A DNA stretch of 64,000 nt. Source: Prinsepia uniflora. Taxonomy: Eukaryota > Streptophyta > Magnoliopsida > Rosales > Rosaceae. The stretch's first letter is position 1. Each line of letters opens with the position of its first letter. Below the pieces are notes generated by a model. That model did no database searches and was not told where the DNA came from. It saw only the letters and a program-made list of their open reading frames with translations. The stretch covers positions 36,491,566-36,555,565 of the forward strand of contig CM064871.1 of NCBI GenBank assembly GCA_032719365.1, in the 5' to 3' direction. A program made the translations under genes and the position numbers. Below, piece by piece: positions 46,560 through 58,115 of the stretch.

Positions 46560-48282
46560 GCTTGTTGGGAGGCAACCCAACCAGGTTCTATCTTTTTTAA
46601 CCTTTTAGCTTAGTTACTTCTTTTCTTTCTTTGCTTTCATACTCCTTTTGCATTGCATGCCTTCTTTTCTATTTTATACATTGAGGACAATGTTTAGTTA
46701 AGGTTTGGGGGTAGGGAATTGCAAATTTTTGAGTGCTAAAGAGTCAGTTTGTTAGAACATTGTTGAAACATTGCAATGAAATCTTGATGCAAACTAAGGC
46801 ATATAATCGTCATTTAGAAGGAAGCCTTGAATAGTCTTCTAATTAGGTGTTCATTCTGACATCTTGTGCTCTTAGAATCATGGTGAATAAGGTACTTGAT
46901 CAAAAAAATGAAGAAGAATAGTGGAGACTACCCTTGTGATGTGTTGAGCCTACTTGCTTTTTTGAGATGGTTTAATTTTTTTCTGCTCCAATTCGTTCTT
47001 TCTAATTCATTCTAATCTGATCTTATTATCATTTTTTGTTGATTACTAAGAATTTATCATAATTTCATATATCACATGCCCTTCATTTGTGGAGTAGCCT
47101 TTTGAAGTGATGCTAGGCTTTGTGTGCATAACCTTCTAAAAGCCTTCTCTAAACCCTACCTTTCTGTGCTCCATTAGCCATTTTGCATCCAAACAAATGT
47201 AGCCATTTCTTTCATAACCTACATCACTCCTTCCCTTTTGTATCTCACTTTGAGGTACCTAGCTTAATTGTGACCATACCCTATAGCTTAGAATCTGCCA
47301 AGGTTGTTGAAAGTGGAAATTCGATGCAAGGAAAAGTATTGCCATTGTTAAATCAAAATTTTATGGACAATCAAAAGAAGCTCAGGTCAAAAGAAGTTCG
47401 TATCAAAAGAAAAGAGAACTTAAATGAAGTAAAACTTCAAAGACAAAAAAAAAGATGAAAAAAAAAACAAAAAAAAAAAGCAAAAGAAAAAGTTTTAAGT
47501 ATGATATGAGAAAAATGCATCAATGGAAAGTTCATTCCATTCAACTTAAAATGAGCAGATGATGGGAATAACATCAAGCTGTGCAAAGTAATTTTTCAAT
47601 AGCCCTTGGTATGATTCTAAGTTACTTGTTGTTCCTATCCTTTTCTCATTTTTCCCTCAACCAAGCCTCATTACAACCTATATAGATTAAGACCTATGTT
47701 GATCATTTGGGCAATGACATGAATGTTGGGAGGTATGTGCTCTATCTAATTCTTAGTTTTCAATTCTCTCATGAGATCTATCTTGAAATTGTGCCATTTT
47801 TTTCTTATACTTCATATGTGAGAATACTTGCTTTCATATTACATAACTTCACTCACATATGTTTGATGTAGAGATTAAACCTTAGGTTCGAGTGATTGAG
47901 TGAATCTGTGAGACTTAGAGTTGAGACGAATTCTATCTTCAGGTTTGAAAATGATACCTATGAAGCCTTGAAACTGAGAATATATGTGTTCACTTCCACA
48001 CTAATTAGTTGCTGGAATGGTGAATTCAAGAAGGTGAAGCTATGACTAAAGTTTCATTGGTTCATATTACTTTGTTTCCATAATGTTTTAACCCTTTTTT
48101 TTCAATAGAGCCTTGATGGTGTTTGTGGGTGTCACCTCTGTTAAACCCTCAGGAGACAAACCTCCTCCTACTAGGCACACCTAGGGGTTTAAATGGTTTA
48201 TCTTAGGAAGATCGAGTCATTATTTTAATTGTGCTTTTGTAATTTTTTTGCCCGAGGACTAGCAAATGATAGGTTTGGGGGT
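46560..48282 (+). other. Athila-type 3' untranslated region of E
   Basis: It starts with GCGCTTGTTGGGAGGCAACCC. At 46,679 there is a small inverted repeat, ACATTG-AGGA-CAATGT, followed by GTTTGGGGGTAGGG. A poly-A-rich stretch lies at 47,445-47,490. It ends at 48,271-48,282 with AGGTTTGGGGGT, a polypurine-like tract preceded by GCCCGAGGACTAGC. No env-like frame is visible. Confidence 0.6.
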
Positions 48283-49680
48283 CTTTCTTAGGTCATATTT
48301 TATTCATTTTGTCATGCATTATTAACTTTGATGTAGTATTAATATCTTTCATCACATAGGAGAAAATGATAATTTTTGTGAGAGTGGTTCAGGATTCAAC
48401 ATTATATCGAATTAGAAAGATTTCAGTGTAAAATTGAAGAAATTTGGAGTTGAAAGAGCTTACTTATGGAGCAAGGAAAAATAACTTGGAAAACAAGAAG
48501 CTATCACTATTCACCCTGACACTGTTCACGTGAATAGTATCAGATTTCCTTTCTTTCCTTATTTGCCCTCATGCTTTCTTACCTATATAAGCCCTCTTCA
48601 CTCTCAAAATAAACCCTAGCCCCCACATAACAATGAAATCAAACTTGCTCTTCTTTTTTCATTCTCCTTCTCTTCCATTGAGAAAACCTCAAAAATAAAA
48701 CTCATCTTTCTATTTCCCTTCCATAACCATCTCCTCTCTTCCATCCTTTTCCATCTCTTTCCCATGTACCTCAATCTCTCATCTTAAAAGCTCCAAAATT
48801 CCTTCATCAAATTCGTCATCCATCATCTTTGTTGTGGGAAGAAGAAGCCCTTTTCAGTTCTGGAGAAGAAGACTGCCTTCTACTTAGAGTTTGCTGCATC
48901 CATATCTTTAATTAATGCTTTTATGTTGATTAGATACATGTGTAGCTAATTTCTCATCTAGGGTTCTTGATGTAACCATGTAAACTCAATTCTATGTTAT
49001 GATTGAAGTATTCAGATTTTTACAAACTCTTCTTTGTTTCATTCATTTTAATTATTAATTCATATGTGATTCTAGTTCTTGATCACCATTAGGATTCCAT
49101 ATGCCTAGTTAGATTTAGAGCACATTCCATGCCTAAGTTTAATTGATTTATGAATGAAAGAATAGGGTTAGTAAGTACATGTCATGCCACTGAATCTGTT
49201 TGGTCATATTTATTTCTTTTCTCATACTTAAAAGCTTTCTAGGAGTAATCTAAAGTACATGCCAGACTTAGGTTGCAATTAGAAGGACTACATAGTGTTC
49301 CACATGCCATGGCATATCTTACTTAAGTGAAAACGATCCTTAGAGCAGGTTTGGAAGATCTGAGTACTTTAGTCACTGTATTCATAGAATCAAGGTTACA
49401 TAGGTGAAGTCAAGACGCTAGCTTCCGTCTCCATACTTTTCTCATTCTTTGCTATCTATCTTCATTTACTTAAAGTTTTAATTTCTGTTTAACGTCCTTA
49501 CATATCACAAATTAAAACTCAATTCTGTTTTATTTTCAGTTCTTTTTATTCCACTAGTTAATTGAGTCATTATAGGGTTATCTGGAGGTAATTGTGAAGC
49601 CTAATCAGTCTATGTGGTTTAACACCTTTACTTGTGCATTACTATTACTACAATAGTAGTGTATAAGCTAGGATACATCA
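48283..49680 (+). repeat. Element E, 3' LTR
   Basis: This follows the purine tract. A TATA box (CTATATAAGCCC, about 48,592) precedes AATAAACCCTAGCC. The tail has CTATGTGGTTTAACACC and ends ACTACAATAGTAGT...ATACATCA, like other Athila/Tat LTR ends. The exact left edge is uncertain because no clear TG is placed directly after the tract. Confidence 0.6.
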
Positions 49681-50801
49681 ACAGAACCAAGGAATGAGAT
49701 TGGTGAGTGAGGTTTGATACGTGATTGAATGTTTCCATAGGTTAGTCATTGAGCAGGCCGAGTAGTGCCTTAATGATTGATGTGATGTGGGTGCACTTGT
49801 GAGTTGTGAATGTTGGACAGGGGATGGTGATCGAATTAGATCTGATGGTGTCGGTTTGACGAGGATTATGATCGCATGTGTTCCGGCATGATGAGATGTT
49901 GACTGGACATCGAATGCTGTGTGCTTGAGTATATTTGTTGAGAGGGTTCAGTGATTATGTGAGCCGAGGGCTCAGGGCCTTTTGGGCCAGAGAAACCGTA
50001 GTGTTGTTATATGTGTGGTTAACTCTGCTCGCAAGTATTCGATGGGGTCAAGATACACCCAGGATGGGTAAGATTTCGAATGTGTTTTGACTGATTATTT
50101 GATGTGACAGTTTAGGACTCGAGATGAGTCAAGATTTCAGCGTACGTCACTGAGTGACATGAGTGCAATGTGAGGACTCGAGAGCGAGTGGAGATCAGAG
50201 TGGCGCAATGAAAGCGCAGTGGAGCCGGGAGTTACTAGCGGGTCATGATAGTGGTGATGGAATGAATCGGTATCCGACAAGTTCAGATTAGTAAGTAGTA
50301 TTGAGACTCTAGTGAGAGTTAGGATGAGTATGAGAAAACAAAAAAGTTGGATGATATGATTATCGAGGCTGATAAATGCCGCAGGTTTGAGTATGGCCTG
50401 CGAGATGTGATTCGTACCATTATGATGGCAAGATCTATAGGATGTTTCCTGATCGGATACTGAGCAGGTTGTCAGCTCCAGTTATCAGATGAGAAGGGTC
50501 GTCAGGATGAAAATCTGATTTGACAAAAACTTAGTAGAGCTGACCTGTTAGAGTGGGTGACAAGCGAGACACCGACATTCTGTCTCGAGTGAGACTTACG
50601 AGCCGACGTGTGGTTTCTCGAGAGTAGTAGGAGCTTGGGAAGCTCTGGTGACAGTGAGTACCGATGAGTACGGTAGTTATGTTGGACGTGTACTTATACA
50701 CGAGAGTGCCCGAGTTAAAGGCAAGATTAGACTTACACGGTTACGTTGTGGAATTGGGTTAGTTTGAATTTCGAGGACGAAATTCTTTAAGGAGGGAAGT
50801 T
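49681..50801 (+). other. Element A internal region, last part, with purine tract
   Basis: This is non-coding sequence with GACTCGAGA(C/T)GAGT-type repeats (50,110-50,190). It ends GAATTTCGAGGACGAAATTC then TTTAAGGAGGGAAGTT. The AAGGAGGGAAG polypurine tract (50,789-50,799) directly precedes the 3' LTR, as in B and D. Confidence 0.7.
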
Positions 50802-51145
50802 TGTAACGATCCGTCCCAAATTTTGGGGATTAATTAAGAATTAATTATGGATTAATTGTACTAATCAGGGATTAGTCGATGATTATCGGAAATTTAGAGA
50901 GAAATTACGATTTTTCCTCTAAACGAGGGTAGAAAGTTTAATTTTGACCCGGGAGGTCCAATGCACGTGGACCGAGGACATTTATGTAGATCATGTCGAT
51001 ACAAATTCGTAGATAGGCGACACATCGAAATCGAACATTCGACGGGAAAGATATGGGTCATGGAAGATCTGAGGTACTATTGCACGAATTATGAGATGGG
51101 TTGACATTTGTCCTCATGTGGGCCCAGATACTTGTGCAATCCAAG

Positions 51146-51171
51146 GGATGAGTGACAAGTGTCACTCATCC
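51146..51171. repeat. 26-bp LTR palindrome (A 3' LTR)
   Basis: Arms GGATGAGTGACA/TGTCACTCATCC are perfect, but the two centre bases are AG where D and G have CT. It lies about 345 bp into the LTR. Confidence 0.9.
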
Positions 51172-52284
51172 ATTGCCCATTATGACTACATACATGCATC
51201 TGTTTTCACTTTCTTTCCATTCGATCATCCTAGCACCCGAAAGCCCCAAACCAAACCCTTTCCCCTTTGATTTAGTTTGAGGCCAAGAGAGCAAGGCTGA
51301 TGGGAGAGATGGTGATGGCTGGGTGAGGACAGAGCTGTCGTGGACGGCGGTGGAGCCACGGGAGGAAAGTAAAACCCGATAACCCCCTTTCGTGATTTCA
51401 AAATTCGAATTTTTGATTGCGACGTTGGGGGTGTGTTTTGATGCCAGAGAAGGCTTCTCTGAGCTCATGTGAGAGTGTAGGAACGAAAACGGGAAACTGA
51501 GGACGGCTGAGCAACCCTGGAACGGAACTCGAAGGTTGGTCGTCACTGTTCAATCGATCCAAGGTGAGTTTTGGCGTGTTTTTCTTCATTCTAAAATCAT
51601 AGATCAATTCTAGGGAGGTAGAAGAAGGGTTAGGAATTGAAAGGATTGAAAATGGTTGAAAAATTGGAGAGAACCAACCTCGTTGGTTGGATCGGACCAA
51701 AAACCAGAGAACTGGTTCAAACCGGTTCATCTGGAGGTTGAAGACCGGTTCATCTGGAGGTTGAAGACAATGTACAGTGCGGCGCGTGGGCCTCACAAGC
51801 AAGGCTTTTGGGCGGTGCGCGGGGGCGCATGGGGCACTATTTGGGGATGAGTTCAACATATGAAATCATCTTTTTGATGTAGCGAGCATTTTGGGACAAG
51901 TTTCGAGTCGATCAGACACCGTATCGGGGTATTTTTGGGTGTTCAAAGGTTTAGGATCAAGTTTAAATACATTTAAAAACTCCAAAAAAATAGGGGGCTT
52001 TAATGAGAGGTTATTCAAGTAGTTAGTAACCCTCTAGTATGATGCGCGTATCAACGCGCAGTTTAGACGAAATGTGAGTGGACCTTTCTTTCTAAATTGT
52101 GATTCATTCATAACTGTTTTATATGTTTTAAATACATGATTTGAGATGCCTTTAGTGCATATAGTTGTGGTGTTTTGGTATGTACGTATTTGCATGTATT
52201 TGGAGGTTTTTAGTTTTATATTGTGTATATACGTGCTGGTATTTCAATGATGATTTAATGAACTGGTTTTGGATTTGGAAATGT

Positions 52285-52780
52285 GGAACCGGGCATGAGA
52301 CCCATTTGAGCTGGAAACTATCGGACTTGAAGTCCAGTTGATTGTGGTATCGGGCTTGAGGCCCAATTGAGTTATGATAACGGGCTTGAGACCTAGTTAA
52401 TTTATGATATCAGGCTTGAGACCCAATTGGTTTATGATATCTGGCTTGAGGCCCAGTTTGACTTATGATATCGCGTTTGAAGCCCAGTTGATTTGTGGTA
52501 TCAAGCTTGAGGCCCAGTTGATTTAGGGTATCAGGCTTGAGACCAATTTGGTTTATGGTATCGGGCTTGAGGCCCAGTTGATTGTGGTATCGGGCTTGAA
52601 GCCCAGTGATTTGTGATATCGGGCTTGAGTCTCAGTTGTGGTTTATGAAATGAGAATTCGGGTTTCAGACCCTATTGAGATATAGATTTGGGCTGAGGCC
52701 TGTGAGATTTGGATTTGAATCAGATTAATGGAATCCTAGATTATGATTCGGGCATGAGACCCAGTTGAACTGTGATTTGA
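52285..52780 (+). repeat. Mini-hairpin array, A 3' LTR
   Basis: About fourteen roughly 30-bp units, for example GGAC-TTGAA-GTCC, GGGC-TTGAG-GCCC and GGGC-TTGAA-GCCC. They match the 5' LTR array unit for unit, but broken arms occur in different units. Confidence 0.75.
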
Positions 52781-53291
52781 AAGAAAGTATGTGAATATGT
52801 ATATACCCTACTATATGAGCGGATTAGTCTCCTCCAGACGTCGATGATCCTGAAGTGTCACGATCCATTGCCTAGGATGAGTGACTCCGAGAGGGAGCAC
52901 ATGCCCAGGAGTAAGAGATATGATATAGTCTCGGACAAGGTCCGGAGACAGGTCCTCCCAGACGTCGTAGATCCTAGGGGTAGACTCGGAGATGAGACCC
53001 GAGTAGTATGCATACTGTAGATATATCGTGACGGGTTCTTGATTGGGTATATGAGATGTCGAGGAAGGGTTATATATATATGTATATGATGTTTCACCGA
53101 GATGGTTATGGGGTTGAGACCCCGTGTTTTATGATTTCGGAGATTGGTTTTGGGGTGAGTTCCCATGCGATTGATTTTACAGTTTGGACTAAGGCCCTAA
53201 GGATGATTTGAGGAAGGAAATGGTTTTGGCTGTCAAACCTTTTTATTGAGTAATGATTTAATTAAAGTAAATGGTTTGATAATTGGCTTTA

Positions 53292-55680
53292 TGACACGGC
53301 CCATCCCAATCCCCTCAGGATTAACACGGGATGTGCCATGCTCTCGTCTGACACGAAGTGTCAAACAAGGGATAATTTAAAACCTTCAGCCCGACCGGCT
53401 TCCAGAGCGCGCCAGGATCCGGTGGAGGAGTGTGATGTCTCAGTCTCTACTACAGTCTACATCCGTAATCAACCTGACGGGCATTAAAGACATCGAAATC
53501 TGTGAGTGGACGAAAATAAATGAGTTCATAAAAACATATTTCATAAAGACATTTATGCCCTTCACTAAAAAGCTTGCATGCATACAAAAAATATTTATCC
53601 AAATAACCATTATTAGGGTCTCAGCCCCAATTTCCATAAATCCAAATCATACGGGCCCCAGCCCAAATCAATTTACACAAATCCATAATCATAATCATAT
53701 CAAACATATGTGGGAACTCAGCCCAAAACCATAGGATACGAAAATCCGTAAAACATGATCCACGTGGGTCACTGCCCAAATCCATAAAAAACAGAAATAC
53801 TATTTCTGAAATCCAATAATCATGTTTACCATATATCACATAACCAATCCTATCACGGTTTCTAAAGCTACGTGCGTGCTACCCGGGGTCTCAAATCCCA
53901 AGTCTCCCTAGGGTCCACTCAGGTCAATGTCCACAGATCATTTACCCTCCCTAGGGGTTATAATCCATAAAAGCCTTCCTGATAGTAAGGTACCCAATGG
54001 GGGCGACTCCACTAAGTTAGTGCTCTGTGACTATTCCGGGGTCCACTCAGGCCAACGACCCTCCCCGGAGGAGACAATCCATAAAAAATGGATGGTATAT
54101 GAAAAACCATTTTATAATCATTCTCAAAACCTTTCAAACCTTTCAAAGGATTCATGCCCGGTCCCTATAAACCGTCATGAAACCATGAATCCATTTATGG
54201 GTCCCCGACCCGAAATCACAATCGTAAACCATAACTGGGCCCCAAGCCCGAATTCGTAAACCAACTGGGCCTCGTGCCCGATTTCGTAAATCAACTGGGC
54301 CTCGTGCCCAATTTCGTAAACCAACTAGGCCTCAAGCCCGATTCGGAAACCAACTAGGCCTCATGCCCGATTCCATATTGTCAAATCCGAAATGAATTCA
54401 CGAACCAATTGGGCCTCTAACCCAACAACATAACTAAATGGACTTCAAGTTCGAGAGTTTCCAAAACAAATGGGTCTCATGCCCAAGTTTACCTTTTCAA
54501 ATACAAAACCATTTTATTAACCCATTTCCGAAACCATAAGCATGTATTATCTGTGCAAAACTATAAACCTCGATTTACGTGCAAATACGTAAATTGCCTC
54601 AAAATACGTGAAATCATGTAAATCACCAATATCCAAATCATCATTATAGAATCATATATGTAAAACATATAACACATTTATGCATGCATCACAGTTTAGA
54701 AATCAAGGTCCACTCACAGACCGTCCTACGATGCTGCCTCGATTTGCGTGTCGTAAACCTCCCCTAGCTAATCACCATCACCGGGACTCCCAAACCTGTC
54801 CAAATCGTACTAGAGGGTTACTTACTACCTTATTAACCTCTTATTGAAGTCCCACAATTTTTCTGAATTTTTGACTATTTTTAAACTCGATCCTAAACCT
54901 TCGGACATCCTGAACTATATCGAAACGATGTCTGCTCGACACGAAACCAGTACCAAAATATTTGTTACATCAAATAGATTAAAAGTCATGTTGAACACAT
55001 TCCCAAACCATGCTTCACGCGCCCCCACGCTCCGTCCAAAGGGGCTGCACGTAAAGCCCACGCACCCTGCACAGTGTCATCCCCTACCTCCAGTAAACCG
55101 GGTCTGAACCGGTTCACTGGTTCTCGATCGGATAGGACCGGCACGATCAGACTGGATCGGCGCGATTGGACCGAACCGGCGCGACCGATCTAGTGCTATA
55201 TCTCCTCCATTTTCGATCCATTTTTGTCCCTTTCAATTCCCATAGGTTTCTAACATCATTTTCTATTAACCTATGCCTTCAATTCACATGAAAACCCATC
55301 AAAAACTTACCTTCTCAATTTGATCCTCGCGGCCAAAAAAATAGTCGCTGTCCAGTGCGTTTGCACTGTCCACAGCCTCCATTTCCAATCCCTACCATCC
55401 CATTAGATCACCAGAAACCCATTTCCATCAATGAAGTCAACTAGCAACTCCTAGAACTCATATTCGAATTTCACACCAAACCTTACCTCTCTGTTTTTCG
55501 GTTCCTCTCCACCGTGGCCACCGATGTGGCTCAGGCCGTCACCATCAAGTCCTCTGTATCCCTCCAGCCTCGCACTCTCTCAATCACACTCACAGTTCCT
55601 CACACAAACACAGAAGAATATGGTGGTGAGGTGGTGTGTTTGTGTGTTCGGATTTGAAAAAGAATGAAATATGGTGAAGT
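53292..55680 (-). mobile_element. Element F, truncated minus-strand LTR
   Basis: It begins TGACACGGCCCATCCC, like the tips of D and G, and follows G's order: CTGACACGAAGTGTC, CTGTGAGTGGAC (53,501), GCATGCAT, hairpins (54,195-54,490), GGTCCACTCACAGACCG (54,708) and a CACGCGCCCCCACG block (55,014). From 55,490 it matches G at 18,480-18,600. It stops near 55,680, before the U3 region and the terminal GTTACA, so it is truncated. No second TSD copy (CTTTA expected) is seen. Confidence 0.7.
54195..54490 (-). repeat. Mini-hairpin array, F
   Basis: Units include GGGT-CCCCG-ACCC, GGGC-CCCAA-GCCC, GGGC-CTCGT-GCCC (twice) and GGGT-CTCAT-GCCC, the last using a G-T pair. Several have one broken position. 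Confidence 0.7.
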
Positions 55681-58115
55681 CTGATGATGAAAATAACAGC
55701 AGACAGAAACGATTACAAGATACCAGTGGGCAACCAGAGCAACTAGAATAATAATAATACAAGGGTACAAACCCTATTCTGTAGTATTCATTGAGTGCAC
55801 AGTCGTAAGAAAATTCCTCCAACTTAAGAGTAGCCCATGACACTAATCAACAGCCTGTAGTGATTTTCAAAACCAACAAAAAAAAGTGAGTGGACAAAAA
55901 CAATCATGTTAAAACACATTTATCGAGGATTAAAATGGTATAAACACTCCGGTTTCTAAGTACGCATGCATATAAAGTAAACACCTAGACTCAAAATAAT
56001 AAGATATCAGGATTTCAGATATAAAATTTAAATCATAAATCGTGGACCCACAAAATATGAAACATGAAATGTATATGAAGTATATGTGGCCCAAATTTCC
56101 CTGAAATCTCCATTTATGAAATTATCTGAAAAAATCTAGACAAAAACAACATAACTCAATTCCTGACTTATCCTCGATGTCTCCCGAGTCACCACTCGTA
56201 CCAAGCAGGCTGATTGGAAAAATTCCTCGACCCATAATCACGAGCTACCTGGCTAGTAAATCTGAACTACACATAGGCAAACCCCAGGATCTGAATGAGA
56301 CACACTACATGATGCCAGTCCAAAAAATAATGCCCCTAGGATTTGGCAGTGACACACTCCATGATGCCAGTTTGGAAAAGGCAATCATCGTATATCACGG
56401 TGATAGCCAACATTGGAAAAAAATTCAATAGTAAAGCAAAAAGCTTGCTTTAAAATAAATACTTAAGTCTAAATCCAAGTCAAAACAATTCAACCAGATA
56501 TGAGCCCACAAAACCTATTTCCACAAAAATCATGAAACATGTGCCCAGAACTTGTACTTCGAGTAATTATTCTAAAAACCGTAAATCATCAAATAATAGT
56601 AAATAACCTTTAGAACTCAAACCATTTCAATTCATGTAATATCATAAATCATTTAAAATAGTTAAATATCCATGTATCATGGTTTATAAAATATTGTCCA
56701 TTCACAGACTGTCCAATCGAGCTCAAACCCGAGTTGTGTGCTTCTCCATGGTGCTTCAACCAGTATCTCTTGTCAAAAGCCATAACCGAGGGCTATTAAT
56801 GCCAAAATATAAAACAGTATTAGAACTCTCAAAACCCTAGGACAACAAAGACGCCCTAAACCTAAGAATCATCATTCTAGACCCTCAAAATCTCTCGGAA
56901 CAATGTCTGATTTTCTCAATACCTGTACCAATGGATTCAGGATGTCAAAAAATGTTGTACATGTGTCACCGTGCACCGATAAACCACTACACGCACCACC
57001 AAGTCGGTGAAAGCATATCGGCCCTCTCACGCGGTGTCACGTGCTAAGAAACCCCTTCTTGTGCATGCATGGTCAACTTGACAAGCTGCTGACGCGGACG
57101 AAACGTGGCTGACCTATGCCTGCCAAGTAGCACCCACGTGGTTGATAGCTGGCTACCAAGTGGCACCCATGTGGTTGCTAGCTAGCTGCCACCTAGATCC
57201 CATGTGGATGACACATCAATTCCTTATCATTACCACGTGGCCACCACATCATCATCATCCCCTACCTCCCAACGGGTCAACTCATGGGTCTGCAACCAAC
57301 TTTCAACTTGAGTTCGTGACTTGATTCTTATTCTACTCCATTTCTCATCCAAATTCAAAACTAATTCCACTTATCTATCCTAAATCAACCCATAAATACG
57401 ATTCTAACGGCAGAATCATGGAAACGTACCTTGATTTCATAAACCAAGCTAGGCAGTTTTTGGTTAAACTTTGAACTCAGCTCTGGGTTCATCCCGAGTC
57501 TAATTCCTTTGCATTTTGGAATGGATCAGGTCACACCAACTCAGTGAAGAGTATGGTGACCTCAATTTGAAGTTTGAACGTTCGAAAATCGAGGACTCAC
57601 TTCAAGGTTTCACGGGCTGTCATGGGTTTCTAGGAAATCCACTATCTTCCTTCCTTTCTTTAACTTTCTATCAGTTTCACTCCCTGTTGCTCTCTTTCTT
57701 CCCTAGCTGTAAGTACAAAGGATGAAGATGGTGGTGTGTATGTTTTGTGTTCCAAGACAAAGAAGAAAAAGATGAAGATGATAAAGGCCAATCTTGGGGT
57801 GGTTGGGATAGTGACACTTGCCACTCATCCCAACTATCCTGGGAAAGTATTTGTATCCCACTAACAAACAAACAAATTACGGTACCGATTAAAAATTTCA
57901 AAGAACCGAGCATACTTCAGAAATTGTTCCTAACCTGTAAGTATACAATACGATATCCAAAATCGTCATGCTTCCTATCTACGTAAAAAAAAAAAAATCG
58001 AGGCCTACGTAACGATCGTAGGTAGATGTGCAACAAATTCTCCGAACAAAAATCCAAAGTCCGTCCACTAAAAATACCAACAAGGGAAAAATCTTCATTT
58101 TACCTTAATAATTTT
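55681..58115 (-). mobile_element. LTR fragment I, divergent minus-strand copy
   Basis: The start is truncated, but the shared order is visible: AAAGTGAGTGGACAAAAA (55,886), ACGCATGCAT (55,961), GTCCATTCACAGACTG (56,696), a degenerate TAGTGACACTTGCCACTCATCC palindrome (about 57,809) and a CCTACGTAACGATCG block (57,991). Three degenerate roughly 36-bp units rich in CACCCA(C/T)GTGGTTG lie at 57,122-57,215. It lacks a GTTACA tip. The borders are estimates. Confidence 0.5.

Larger units (their letters stand above)
42516..49680 (+). mobile_element. Element E, 5'-truncated Athila-like gypsy element
   Basis: Gag, protease, RT, RNase H and integrase remnants appear in normal gypsy order, then an AT-rich untranslated region and one 3' LTR. 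There is no 5' LTR or PBS: the element begins in mid-gag. Athila-like traits are the CPHHG gag motif, a DLGAS protease site, the GGGAGGCAACCC block after integrase (46,570) and the TTGAGGACAATGT / GTTTGGGGGT sequences. It lies inside A's internal region, and no target-site duplication is visible on the truncated side. Confidence 0.75.
50802..53291 (+). mobile_element. Element A, 3' LTR, cut by F
   Basis: It starts TGTAACGATCCGTCCC after the purine tract. Order of landmarks: palindrome at 51,146, CGCG-rich block (51,780-51,835), TTTAATGAGAGGTTATT, GTGAGTGGACC (52,074), hairpin array (52,285-52,780). It stops at 53,291 after GGCTTTA, where F begins, so it lacks the segment matching 10,560-10,592 and 23,247-23,500 of the 5' LTR. 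It contains about 140 bp near 52,965-53,100 that the 5' LTR lacks. Confidence 0.75.

Noticed and set aside
47183..47490. A Lys-rich frame with a poly-A stretch as a gene end or LINE/SINE tail
   Set aside because: It lies in the untranslated region of Athila-like element E, between integrase and the 3' LTR. There is no LINE domain, no SINE A/B box and no duplication around it.
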